From DSAR01 sp034437315 (GTDB lineage: Bacteria; Chloroflexota; Anaerolineae; B4-G1), in assembly GCA_034437315.1 (NCBI GenBank), contig DAOTUC010000081.1:1-25587 (forward strand): DNA of 25,587 nt, read 5' to 3'. The notes under the pieces were generated by a model that was not told the origin of the DNA, ran no database searches, and was given only the letters and a program-made list of their open reading frames with translations. Within the stretch, counting starts at the first letter, position 1. The number at the start of each line of letters is the position of its first letter. Below, piece after piece: positions 9,656 through 17,377 of the stretch. The translations under genes were made by a program, and so were the position numbers.

Positions 9656-10675
9656 CTAATTGGCGATGAGCCGCAGCCGGGCGACGACCGCGTGATGGTC
9701 GGAGACCCCATCCCAGGGAGCGACCCATGCGGCGTCAGCCTGCCATTCGGAGGAGTGGAAGATGTGGTCGATGCGCACCAGGCGGTTGGGATAGGGGATT
9801 CCCCTTAATTTGCTCCCTGTGGTGGGCCAGGTGTGCCCTAGTCCCCAACCGGCTTCGCGAAAGGCGTCGATGAGGCGGACCGAGACGGTCCGGTACACCG
9901 CATTGGCGGGCGTGGCGTTCAGATCGCCCATCAGGATGAGGGGTTCCGGTTGGCCCTCGACCCTATTGAGGATCATCTCGATCTGCGCTTGCCGCCAGTG
10001 AAGGCTGCGCTCAATGCTTTGCGGGTCGATCCCGGTGAAAGGCCAACCGTGGACGTTCACGACGCGCACAGATCGCCCGCCGAAATCGACCAAGACCGAG
10101 CGCACCCGACACAGGAAGTCGGGATTGACGTCTTCCACCTGGAGCGGATAGCGGCTCCACACGGCGACCTCGGCCGCGCATTCGATCGGGCGCACTGGCG
10201 TGCGGTGAGGGTAGCGCTCGCCGATCTCCCGTTCCAGCCGCTGGGCAACCAGGGGGGTCAATTCCTGGAAAGCGACCAGATCCGGGTTGGCATTGAGAAT
10301 GTTGGCGACCAAAGGGGCGGCGTCGGTGTTGAGGTAGAGCACATTGTAAGTCATCACCGTCATAGTCGGGGCGTCGGCGTTGGCGCTGGCTCTCGGCGCT
10401 GGAGGCGTCACGTCCCTGCCGAATGTTCCAAGAGCAATCATTGTGACAGAGAGCGCGGCGATCCAGGCCGCGCGACGACGGATCAGCGCCGCTGTCAAGA
10501 TCACCAGAGGAAGCGGAACGAATAAATAGATCGCGAAAGCGTTCACCATCGCCAGTAACCAGAAATCGTCGCCGGTGAGCGTGTAGGCGGTGAACCAACC
10601 GATCACCGCAAGCGCGTAGGAGAAGACGAGTGTCGTTTTCAGATCTCTTGGCCAGTTAGCGTTATGTGTTTTCAT
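9656..10675 (-). CDS. membrane-anchored endonuclease/exonuclease/phosphatase-fold hydrolase
   Basis: A 339-residue protein. Residues 14-85 form about three membrane helices with a short RRRAAW turn (67-71). A linker rich in Ala and Pro (91-104) leads to a full EEP domain (105-336). The catalytic motifs are intact: MTYNVLYLN (N111), FQELT (E138), VNVHGWP (H209), MGDLNATP (D251, N253), RIDHIF (D303) and SDHHAVVA (D326, H327). Such domains cleave phosphodiester bonds in nucleic acids or lipids, or remove phosphates. With the domain tethered to the membrane, an outside or membrane-face substrate is plausible but unproven. GGAGG lies 6 nt before the ATG. It ends 90 nt before recO, with the recO promoter in between. 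Confidence 0.9.
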   Translation of the reverse strand: MKTHNANWPRDLKTTLVFSYALAVIGWFTAYTLTGDDFWLLAMVNAFAIYLFVPLPLVILTAALIRRRAAWIAALSVTMIALGTFGRDVTPPAPRASANADAPTMTVMTYNVLYLNTDAAPLVANILNANPDLVAFQELTPLVAQRLEREIGERYPHRTPVRPIECAAEVAVWSRYPLQVEDVNPDFLCRVRSVLVDFGGRSVRVVNVHGWPFTGIDPQSIERSLHWRQAQIEMILNRVEGQPEPLILMGDLNATPANAVYRTVSVRLIDAFREAGWGLGHTWPTTGSKLRGIPYPNRLVRIDHIFHSSEWQADAAWVAPWDGVSDHHAVVARLRLIAN

Positions 10676-11004
10676 CTACACCTCCGATCTATATGCGATG
10701 GTCAGGCTCTGGGAGCAAAAGCGGCGTGCGCGCCAGGATGTATGATACACGCATTTTACCCCATAGGCTGGACGATTATCCTACGTCTACCTGACGCTCG
10801 TTGAACGCCAGCATATCGCCGCTTGATTCGGCCTGTGACGGCCTAGGATGGGATCAAGGTGGAACTGGAGCAAAAGAAGCTGCGATGGACATTTGCTCCA
10901 TCGCAGCTCAAAGGTGTGGGCTATTTGGGCGAGGCGGTTTAGATAGATGAGATGATTGGAACCTCTTGGATCAGGATCAGTCTCTTCTCGACTGGCTCAC
11001 CGGG
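10676..11004. other. intergenic region between the liv operon and the EEP gene
   Basis: About 330 nt with no convincing gene. It contains the liv operon terminator (listed separately). On the minus strand it also holds the leader of the EEP gene, with TATCAT near 10742-10747 as a possible -10 but no clear -35. The rest shows no repeat or conserved RNA that I recognise. Confidence 0.5.
10871..10908 (-). terminator. rho-independent terminator of the liv operon
   Basis: AGCTGCGATGGA (10878-10889) and TCCATCGCAGCT (10897-10908) form a perfect 12-bp stem with a 7-nt loop. On the minus strand the stem is followed by TTCTTTTG. It lies 97 nt beyond the livF stop, at the end of the five-gene minus-strand operon. 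Confidence 0.8.
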
Positions 11005-11712
11005 CTAGCCGCCGAGGTACGCCTTCTGCACCTCCGGATTGTCGGCAACGTCTTTCGCATCTCCCTCCAGCACAATCCGGCCGGTCTCCAACACGTAGGC
11101 GCGGCTGGCAATCGATAGGGCCATCTGGGCGTTCTGCTCAACCAGCAGGATACTGGTCCCGTGCTCGTTGATCTCCTGGATGATGTCGAAGATCTCCTCG
11201 ACCAGAAGCGGGGCCAGGCCCATCGAGGGCTCGTCCAGCAGCAGCAGTTCTGGGTCAGACATCAACGCCCGACCCATGGCCAACATCTGCTGCTCGCCGC
11301 CGGATAGCGTCCCGCCGTACTGCTTCAACCGCTCCTTGAGCCGGGGGAAGCTCTGGAAAACCCGCTCCAATGATTTTTTGATGTTATCCTTATCGTCGCG
11401 CGTATAGGCGCCCATCTCCAGATTCTCCATCACGGTCAGAGGAGCGAAGATCTTGCGCCCTTCCGGCACCTGGACGACGCCCATCTTGACGATGTCGTAG
11501 GCCATCGTTCTTGTGATTTCTTGCCCCTTGAACTTGATATTGCCGTTGCGCGCGCGCACGATGCCGGAGATGGTATTCAACGTGGTCGATTTGCCGGCCC
11601 CGTTGGCGCCGATCAGGGTGACGATCTCGCCCTCTTCGACGTGGAAAGAGATACCCTGTAGCGCGTGGATCGCGCCGTAGAAAACATTTAGGTCTTTGAC
11701 TTCGAGTAACAT
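11005..11712 (-). CDS. livF: branched-chain amino acid ABC transporter ATP-binding protein LivF
   Basis: A 235-residue ABC ATPase, the second nucleotide-binding subunit of a LivFGHMJ-type importer. Walker A is GANGAGKST (35-43), the signature is LSGGEQQ (136-142) and Walker B is LLLLDEP (156-162), followed by a switch region ending ILLVEQNAQMA. FYGAIHALQGISFHVEEGEIVTLIG and PEGRKIFAPLTVMENLEMGA are characteristic of LivF. It drives import by ATP hydrolysis at the cytoplasmic face together with LivG. The ATG overlaps the livG stop as TAATG, with AAGGAG just upstream inside livG, so the two are translationally coupled. Confidence 0.96.
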   Translation of the reverse strand: MLLEVKDLNVFYGAIHALQGISFHVEEGEIVTLIGANGAGKSTTLNTISGIVRARNGNIKFKGQEITRTMAYDIVKMGVVQVPEGRKIFAPLTVMENLEMGAYTRDDKDNIKKSLERVFQSFPRLKERLKQYGGTLSGGEQQMLAMGRALMSDPELLLLDEPSMGLAPLLVEEIFDIIQEINEHGTSILLVEQNAQMALSIASRAYVLETGRIVLEGDAKDVADNPEVQKAYLGG

Positions 11713-12533
11713 TAGTCCATCTCCTTCGCCGCCTGAGTGCCCAGATACGCCTCAATCACTTTCGGGTTGTTCTGAATCTCCTCCGGCGTACCCCGGGCGA
11801 TGATTTGCCCGAAGTCGATCACCGTGATCCATTCACAAATGCCCATCACGACGCGCATCTGGTGTTCAATGAGCAGGATCGTCAGATTGAAACGATCGCG
11901 GATAAAGTGAATGAGATCCATCAGTTCCAGGCTCTCCTGGGGATTCATCCCGGCCGCCGGCTCGTCCAGCAACAATAACTCCGGTTCCGTCGCTAACGCC
12001 CGCGCGATCTCCATGCGCCGCTGTTCGCCGTATGGCAGATTAGCCGCCAGCGAGTTCTGGTACTTTTCCAACCCGAATACCGAAAGGAACTCTTGCGCCC
12101 GCTCGGTCATCTGCTGTTCGCCTCCGCCGAAGCGCAGCGTGCGCAAAACGCCGTCGAACAGGCCATAGCTGGCGTGCGGGTGGTAAGCGACGCGGACGTT
12201 ATCCAGGACGGTCATGTTGGGGAAAATGCGGATGCGCTGAAAGGTGCGGCCAATGCCGCGGTGGGTGATCTCGTGGGGCGGCAGTTCCGTGATGTCCTCG
12301 CCTTTGAATAGAATGACGCCCTCACTGGCGGGGTAGATGCCGGTGATCATATTGAAATTCGTCGTCTTTCCGGCCCCGTTGGGGCCGATGAGGCCGACCA
12401 GCTCGCCCCGTTTGATCTCGACGTCGAAATCGTGCACCGCGCGCAACCCGCCGAAGTACTTGGTCAACCCATCGATTTTCAGGATGACTTCATTGTCGCC
12501 CGCGTTTGTGTTTCGAGTTTCTACTTGTGACAT
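11712..12533 (-). CDS. livG: branched-chain amino acid ABC transporter ATP-binding protein LivG
   Basis: A 273-residue ABC ATPase partner of LivF. Walker A is GPNGAGKTT (50-58). The signature has the LivG-typical form LPYGEQRR (166-173) in place of LSGGQ, and Walker B is LLLLDEPAAGMNP (186-198). GRTFQRIRIFPNMTVLDNVRVA (95-116) is also characteristic. The first 15 residues are a polar extension before the ATPase core. A GGGAGG ribosome-binding site lies about 9 nt before the ATG, and the livM stop is 15 nt upstream. Confidence 0.96.
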   Translation of the reverse strand: MSQVETRNTNAGDNEVILKIDGLTKYFGGLRAVHDFDVEIKRGELVGLIGPNGAGKTTNFNMITGIYPASEGVILFKGEDITELPPHEITHRGIGRTFQRIRIFPNMTVLDNVRVAYHPHASYGLFDGVLRTLRFGGGEQQMTERAQEFLSVFGLEKYQNSLAANLPYGEQRRMEIARALATEPELLLLDEPAAGMNPQESLELMDLIHFIRDRFNLTILLIEHQMRVVMGICEWITVIDFGQIIARGTPEEIQNNPKVIEAYLGTQAAKEMD

Positions 12534-12548
12534 TTACCTTACCTCCCT

Positions 12549-13856
12549 CTAGCTCTCCGCCCCAGAGGGCTTCGGATTGTCCTGATCATCGTTTACCTTC
12601 ACCTTAGGCTGCTTCAAGAAACCCAGCTCACTGCTCCCCATAATGCCCTGGGGCCGGAATAACATCACGAACAAGAGAATCAGGGGGTAGATGACGTAAC
12701 GCCAGTCGATGAATTCGGCCGGCAGGATTCGCAATCCTTCCAGGAGCATGGTAAAGGCGTATGCGCCCAAGGTCGTACCGGTCATACTCCCCACACCGCC
12801 AAACACGACCATCACGAAGGGATCGACCCCCTTCAACCAGGTGAAGTTAGAGGGATGCAGGAACGCATACAGGTGGGCAAAAAGGCCGCCGGCCAATCCC
12901 GCATACGCGCAACCAATCGTGTAGGCCAGCGTCTTGTATTTGGTCACGTCAACGCCCATCGTCTCCGCCGCGGTCGGGTCATCCCGGGTGGCCAGGATCG
13001 CCCGGCCAGAGCTGGAATACATCAAATTGCGTAAAAGCACGATCGATACGGCGAAGCATCCAAGCACCCACGGCCAGGTCGTCAGCGGGGGGATACCGAC
13101 CATACCCCGCGCGCCTTTCATCGTGGGAATCAGCTTATCGGCGTTGTTGAAAAACACGTAGGTCATAATCGCGAAACCCAGCGTGGCGATACAGAGGTAG
13201 TCGTACGTCAGGCCCAAAATCGGCAGGCTGATCAGGTAACCGATCGCGCCGGCCAACACGGCGCCGCCGATCAAGGCCAGGAAGAAAATGATCTGTTGCG
13301 AAATCTCCATTGGCAAAGCGCCTAATGCGGCGGGAACGATGGTCAACAACGCCTGTCTGGTCAACCAGCCGGATAGGCCGCCCACGACGACGATGATCAG
13401 CCCGCCAGAGAGGATCAACGCGACCAACGAGAGCACCGACGCCTCAAAGGGGGTCAACCACCGGAGGAGTTTTTCTCGCAACTGATCCCGCATCTGACCG
13501 ATGTTGAAATATCGGATGGCGGCAATGGACAGGATAGCGCCGACTTCCAGCGCGAAAAGCCCGGCCAGTCCCCCGGCCGGATTGCCGCTCCAACCGACCA
13601 CCCAGTCCTTGGTGACCAGGGCCGAGGCGTAGGCGCCGATGCCGTAGAAGGCCGCCTGACCCAGGGCGAACAATCCCGCGTAACCATACTTGAGGTTCAG
13701 ACCCTGAGCCGAGATAGCGACGATCATACTCGCCATAATGATGATTTGCCAATAATCGTTAATCCAATTTTGGCTGAAGGCAATCTGGACGACGACGCCG
13801 ACGACTACGAAAAAGATTAGCGCTTGAAGCCAGGTAGGTAGTGAACGTGTATTCAT
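12549..13856 (-). CDS. livM: branched-chain amino acid ABC transporter permease LivM
   Basis: A 435-residue membrane permease that pairs with LivH to form the translocation path. Family motifs are ISAQGLNLKYGYAGLFALGQAAFYGIGAYASA (49-79), LTYDYLCIATLGFAIM (216-231), the cytoplasmic coupling loop RDDPTAAETMGVDVTKYKTLAY, and GGVGSMTGTTLGA. Residues about 95-195 are an extra segment relative to compact LivM proteins, containing a charged loop (MRDQLREKLLRW, 122-133) and additional hydrophobic helices. I chose ATG 13856 because AAGGGG precedes it and it starts 16 nt after the livH stop. A longer frame reaching 13958 would overlap livH and encodes an unlikely Cys/Ser-rich N-terminus. Confidence 0.93.
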   Translation of the reverse strand: MNTRSLPTWLQALIFFVVVGVVVQIAFSQNWINDYWQIIIMASMIVAISAQGLNLKYGYAGLFALGQAAFYGIGAYASALVTKDWVVGWSGNPAGGLAGLFALEVGAILSIAAIRYFNIGQMRDQLREKLLRWLTPFEASVLSLVALILSGGLIIVVVGGLSGWLTRQALLTIVPAALGALPMEISQQIIFFLALIGGAVLAGAIGYLISLPILGLTYDYLCIATLGFAIMTYVFFNNADKLIPTMKGARGMVGIPPLTTWPWVLGCFAVSIVLLRNLMYSSSGRAILATRDDPTAAETMGVDVTKYKTLAYTIGCAYAGLAGGLFAHLYAFLHPSNFTWLKGVDPFVMVVFGGVGSMTGTTLGAYAFTMLLEGLRILPAEFIDWRYVIYPLILLFVMLFRPQGIMGSSELGFLKQPKVKVNDDQDNPKPSGAES

Positions 13857-13872
13857 CCCCGTTACCCCTTCT

Positions 13873-14871
13873 CTACTTTGTCTCTTCGAACGGATCGCCG
13901 AAGATGCCGGTGGGCCGGACAAGAAGCATAATGACGAGGAGCAGGAAGGCGATACCATCCTTGAGCGTCGAACCCAGGGGTACGTAACCGACCGTCATCG
14001 CTTCGACGAATCCCATAATCAATGAACCGACAAACGCGCCCGGAATACTGCCGATGCCGCCGATCACGGCGGCCACGAAGGCCTTCAAACCCGGCTGGAG
14101 CCCCATAAAGGTCCAGATCTGCGGATAAGCTGTGGCGTACAGCAGGGCAGCCGTGCCGGCCAGCGCGCCCGTCAAAGCGAAGGTCGCCGCGATGACGCCG
14201 TCCACGTTAATGCCCATCAGCCGGGCGGTATCCTTATCGAAGGCGCTGGCCCGCATCGCCTTGCCGACCTTAGTCTGCCCCACGATGTATTGTACGCCGA
14301 CGAAGTAGACGATCGACGTAATGGCGATCACCAACTGGATGTTGGTGAACCGGACGCCACCGACCTCCCACGATACCAGCTCGAAGGGTCTCTCGAATGC
14401 GATGTAATCTGAAGTGAAAACGAACTTGAGCGCGGTAAAATACTCCAGGAAGATCGACATACCCAGGGCGGTAATCAGGCCGGCGATACGCGGCGCGTCC
14501 CGCAAGCGTTTGTAGGCGACGCGGTCGATGACGACAGCCAGGAAGATGCAGGCGACCGTCGCCAGTAATACCGTAGGCAAGAAGGAAAAACCATAGCGGG
14601 TGATACCATAGAGAGAGACGAAAGCGCCGATCATGAAGATATCACCGTAGGCGAAGTTAATCAACTTTACCACGCCGTAGACCAACGTATAACCAACTGC
14701 GATCATCGCATAGACAAAGCCCAACTGGAGGCCATTTAACATCTGTTGAACAAACGTCACGGGGTTTTCTGAAATGATGTTAACCAAAACGGTGATCGCC
14801 ACGCCGGCGACGAGGACTAACACCCCCCAACTCAGGGCTTTGAGAAGAATTTTGATGACATTATCTTTCAT
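13873..14871 (-). CDS. livH: branched-chain amino acid ABC transporter permease LivH
   Basis: A 332-residue permease with about eight or nine membrane helices. Motifs are QQMLNGLQLGFVYAMIAVGYTLVYGVVKLINFAYGDIFMIGAF (42-84), the coupling loop MRASAFDKDTARLMGINVDGVIAATFALTGALAGTAA, and GGIGSIPGAFVGSLIMGFVEA near the C-terminus. All are typical of LivH. ATG 14871 is preferred because AAGGAG lies 8 nt upstream. An in-frame GTG at 14910 would add 13 residues but has no good ribosome-binding site. It is separated from the binding-protein gene by 162 nt that contain a stable hairpin. Confidence 0.95.
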   Translation of the reverse strand: MKDNVIKILLKALSWGVLVLVAGVAITVLVNIISENPVTFVQQMLNGLQLGFVYAMIAVGYTLVYGVVKLINFAYGDIFMIGAFVSLYGITRYGFSFLPTVLLATVACIFLAVVIDRVAYKRLRDAPRIAGLITALGMSIFLEYFTALKFVFTSDYIAFERPFELVSWEVGGVRFTNIQLVIAITSIVYFVGVQYIVGQTKVGKAMRASAFDKDTARLMGINVDGVIAATFALTGALAGTAALLYATAYPQIWTFMGLQPGLKAFVAAVIGGIGSIPGAFVGSLIMGFVEAMTVGYVPLGSTLKDGIAFLLLVIMLLVRPTGIFGDPFEETK

Positions 14872-14984
14872 GTGACTTCTCCTTAACCAATTTTCTGGCA
14901 TCAGTTTCACATCAATCCAAAAGTAGAACGGGCGCTCTCATCGACTTTCTCATCGACTTGATGATTAAGAATGATGCATAATGC

Positions 14985-15018
14985 CTAGTGGGGGCTGAGG
15001 AGTCTCAGCCCCCACTAG
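14985..15018 (-). promoter_or_regulatory. 15-bp perfect hairpin between the binding-protein gene and livH
   Basis: CTAGTGGGGGCTGAG (14985-14999) and CTCAGCCCCCACTAG (15004-15018) pair perfectly around a GAGT loop. On the minus (coding) strand no U-tract follows, so a complete stop is unlikely. A hairpin in this position can act as a partial terminator or protect the upstream message from 3' decay, giving more binding protein than permease. On the plus strand it is followed by TTTCTTTAC. The rest of the 162-nt gap shows only short direct repeats of TCATCGACTT. Confidence 0.7.
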
Positions 15019-15033
15019 TTTCTTTACACTACA

Positions 15034-16278
15034 CTAGGGCGCGACGAACTTGACGAACTCGATCTGGCCGTCCTTGATGTAGTTGATGGCCGCTTTCTTC
15101 TGCGGGTCGCCCACGTCGTTGAAGACGATTTCGCCCGCAATACCCTCGTACTCGATATTCTGCAACTTATCCCGCACGACGGCCGGATCGTCCACCCCGG
15201 CCTCGGAGATGGCCTGCAGCAGCACGCGCGCCGCGTCGTAGGCCAACACGGCCAACGCGTCGGGGCCGGCGCCGTACTTCTCCTCGTAACCATCGACGAA
15301 GTTCTTCACCATCGGTCGCGGGTCGGCCGGCGAGTAGTGGTTGCTGTGATAACCGCCGTCCACCGCTTCCAGATCCAGCAACGCCGAATCCCATCCATCA
15401 GCGCCCTGCAGGGTGGCCTCGACGCCCCGTTCCTTGGCCTGCTTGGCAATCACGTTGACCTTGTTGTAGTAGTCCGGCAGGAACAGCACGTCCACGTCCG
15501 CCTCAGCGACCTTGGTCAGCAGCGCCGAGAAGTCGGTGTCATCCTTGGTGTAAGCCTCGAAGACCGGTACATCGCCGCCCATGGCCTCGAAGGATTCCTT
15601 GAAGTACTGGGCCAGGCCGGCCACGTAGTCGTTGCCCACGTCGTAGAGCACCGCGGCGCTCTCGGCGCCCAGGTCGTCCATCGCGAACACCGCGTTCACC
15701 TCGCCCTGGAAGGGATCGAGGAAGCAAGCGCGGAAGATGTACTCCTTGTTGGAGCCATCCTCGTTGATGGTCACCTGCGGGTTGGTCGAGGTGGGGCTGA
15801 TCTGCAACACCCCGGCCGGGTTGGCGATCTCGGAGATCGGAATTGAGGCGCTGGAGCAGACCGCGCCGATGATGTAGTTCACCTGGTCCTGGGTGATGAC
15901 CTTGTTACCGACGTTGGCTGCTTCCTGGGCGTCACACTTGGTATCGCCCAACACCGTCTCGATCTCCCACCCGGCCGCGCGGGCCTGGTCGAAGGCCAGT
16001 TCCACGCCGTTCGCGCTCGACTCGCCGAAGGTCTTGACGTCGCCGCTCATCGGGAACAGCATCGCGATCTTGACGGGGAAACCGGGCGCTGGCGGAACGT
16101 CGGAATCGCCTACAGGTTCAGAGGGCTCTTCCGGCTCCTCTGGCTCTTCCACTTCCTCTGCCGGTTCGGGTTCTTCGACCACTTCCGGCGCTGGCGTCTC
16201 TGTCGGCCCACAACTGATCAACAGGCCCAAGAGCATAGACATAACGACCAACAAACTCACGATTTTCATCGCTTTCAT
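15034..16278 (-). CDS. branched-chain amino acid-type ABC transporter substrate-binding lipoprotein
   Basis: A 414-residue extracytoplasmic solute receptor of the LivJ/LivK family (periplasmic-binding fold type I). The signal peptide MKAMKIVSLLVVMSMLLGLLISC ends in a lipobox with lipidated C23. Residues 24-60 are a flexible linker rich in Glu and Pro. The mature domain starts PVKIAMLFPMSGD (68-80) and contains GAVCSSASIPISEIANPAGVLQISPTSTNPQVT, the ligand-contact region typical of Leu/Ile/Val receptors. Exact ligand cannot be read from sequence. I chose ATG 16278 because AAGGAGGAG stands 10 nt before it; an upstream ATG at 16314 adds 12 polar residues ahead of the signal peptide. It is the first gene of the liv operon. 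Confidence 0.94.
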   Translation of the reverse strand: MKAMKIVSLLVVMSMLLGLLISCGPTETPAPEVVEEPEPAEEVEEPEEPEEPSEPVGDSDVPPAPGFPVKIAMLFPMSGDVKTFGESSANGVELAFDQARAAGWEIETVLGDTKCDAQEAANVGNKVITQDQVNYIIGAVCSSASIPISEIANPAGVLQISPTSTNPQVTINEDGSNKEYIFRACFLDPFQGEVNAVFAMDDLGAESAAVLYDVGNDYVAGLAQYFKESFEAMGGDVPVFEAYTKDDTDFSALLTKVAEADVDVLFLPDYYNKVNVIAKQAKERGVEATLQGADGWDSALLDLEAVDGGYHSNHYSPADPRPMVKNFVDGYEEKYGAGPDALAVLAYDAARVLLQAISEAGVDDPAVVRDKLQNIEYEGIAGEIVFNDVGDPQKKAAINYIKDGQIEFVKFVAP

Positions 16279-16514
16279 CTCTAAAACTCCTCCTTTTTTT
16301 GTTATATCTGACAAAATTGACCGATCGTGCTGGTCAATGAAGGGCTGGGGGGCGCCTATCCCCTAATCTCTAATCCTCTAAAGGCGTAACCACCTCCTTT
16401 CATATAGGGACTATGGTAACACTAGTCACGACTCGATTCACAAAGGATAAAGCGAGCACATTCTAGCCTGCGGCGATCAGAAATTAATTTTGGGAAAATT
16501 TTGATTGCAACCGT
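16279..16514 (-). promoter_or_regulatory. leader/control region of the liv operon
   Basis: A 236-nt non-coding region. On the minus strand it contains a hairpin ATTGACC/GGTCAAT (16316-16322 with 16332-16338, 9-nt loop) followed by TTTTG, which could attenuate transcription. It also holds an orphan perfect Shine-Dalgarno AAAGGAGGTG (16399-16390), with no start codon at a usable distance, and a near-perfect dyad GTGACTAGTGTTAC near 16420-16433. Possible -10 boxes are TAGAAT and TATATG, but no good -35 partner was found, so I do not place the promoter. Confidence 0.4.
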
Positions 16515-16883
16515 TCAGGCGTTGAAGGCGATGTGTACGTCAGGTTTATCCACCAGATACAGGATCACACTCGATAGGATGATAGATCCCAGGCTGCTAA
16601 TCAAAAATGGCAGATCCAGGACGCCTTCTTCGCTGACGATAGCGGGGAACATAATCAGGAAACGCGCAATTAAGCTGAATCCTTGAACGAAAATACACAG
16701 CGTGAGCGCCCAGGGCCTGAGCGTCAACATCGCCCAGGCCAGGAAAAGGAAAAGTGCGAGGGGAGCCAGAAGCAACCACGGATTAACGGATAACAGCGTC
16801 TCTGGCGGCAATAAAAGAACGGGGATGAATTGAAAGATAGCGATCAAGGTGACGATAGTAGGACGGTTGGCTTGGCGATCCAT
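16515..16883 (-). CDS. small four-helix integral membrane protein, function unknown
   Basis: A 122-residue hydrophobic protein. Predicted membrane segments are about 8-25, 35-55, 58-82 and 93-112, joined by short loops, with polar ends (MDRQANRP and DKPDVHIAFNA). I recognise no conserved catalytic motif. The start is ATG 16883, which has AGGAGAAGG at the right distance; an in-frame start at 16934 would add a Cys-containing polar stretch and is less likely. It is upstream of the liv binding-protein gene on the same strand, but the 236-nt gap argues against simple co-translation. A minus-strand promoter-like sequence lies about 225 nt upstream. Confidence 0.75.
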   Translation of the reverse strand: MDRQANRPTIVTLIAIFQFIPVLLLPPETLLSVNPWLLLAPLALFLFLAWAMLTLRPWALTLCIFVQGFSLIARFLIMFPAIVSEEGVLDLPFLISSLGSIILSSVILYLVDKPDVHIAFNA

Positions 16884-16934
16884 AACCTTCTCCTTTTGGT
16901 ATGTTGCGATACAATCGGCGACACAAAGATCCAC

Positions 16935-17264
16935 AAGACTTTGAGTGATGACAAGCGCTGGCGGGGATGATTTGAACGTTAGGGCCTAACCGATGCGCTT
17001 ATATGATAAGCCGCTTCGCCTCTGCCGTCGGTAGCCCTTTTAGGTGGTTCTGCCGGGGTAGGAGATGGGATATTGCACTTGTGCATCTGTACCAGACAAC
17101 ATCGGATAGTATAGCATACATTGATAAAGATGCAAGTGTTAACCCGGAGTTTTAACCACCCGGAGCGAATTGACCCCGGTTTATCGAGGGGTTGGTTACC
17201 AGACACGTTCACTTCTCAACTTTCGAGTAGCTAGATCACGAGATACCTCTTTTCTGTATTGAGA
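16935..17264. other. non-coding divergent region between the small membrane protein and ppdK
   Basis: About 330 nt with several short dyads and no convincing gene. Dyads are GTTAGG-G-CCTAAC (16978-16990), GCTTAT-ATG-ATAAGC (16997-17011) and TGCAC-TT-GTGCA (17074-17085). CCCGGAG is directly repeated at about 17143-17149 and 17159-17165. The long leader on the minus strand could be a structured 5' UTR, but I recognise no known riboswitch class. A 77-codon minus-strand frame here looks random. Confidence 0.45.
17108..17135 (-). promoter_or_regulatory. putative minus-strand sigma-70 promoter
   Basis: On the minus strand TTGCAT (17135-17130) and TATACT (17113-17108) are separated by 16 nt. Start near 17101 would give a leader of roughly 215 nt before the small membrane protein start at 16883. 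The dyads at 17074-17085, 16997-17011 and 16978-16990 would then lie inside the leader RNA. Confidence 0.45.
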
Positions 17265-17293
17265 TTTGACTTTCCCATGTGAGTAGGTATAAT
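17265..17293 (+). promoter_or_regulatory. sigma-70 promoter for ppdK
   Basis: TTGACT (17266-17271) and a perfect TATAAT (17288-17293) are separated by 16 nt; reading TTTGAC as the -35 gives 17 nt. Transcription would begin around 17300 and give a leader of about 78 nt ending in AGGAGG before the GTG at 17378. Confidence 0.75.
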
Positions 17294-17377
17294 TGCCCCG
17301 ATACTCAAACCGACGACGAGAGAGCAGGTCATTTATCCAATTGAAATCTCACAATCATCTACAGGAGGGAAAATACT

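Noticed and set aside
16355..16402. 15-codon leader peptide upstream of the liv receptor gene (starts MKGGGYAF on the minus strand)
   Set aside because: No Shine-Dalgarno before its ATG, and no run of Leu, Ile or Val codons as expected for attenuation by branched-chain amino acids.
16979..17212. 77-codon minus-strand frame in the gap before ppdK
   Set aside because: No ribosome-binding site, no family resemblance, and it overlaps several dyads and a promoter-like sequence.
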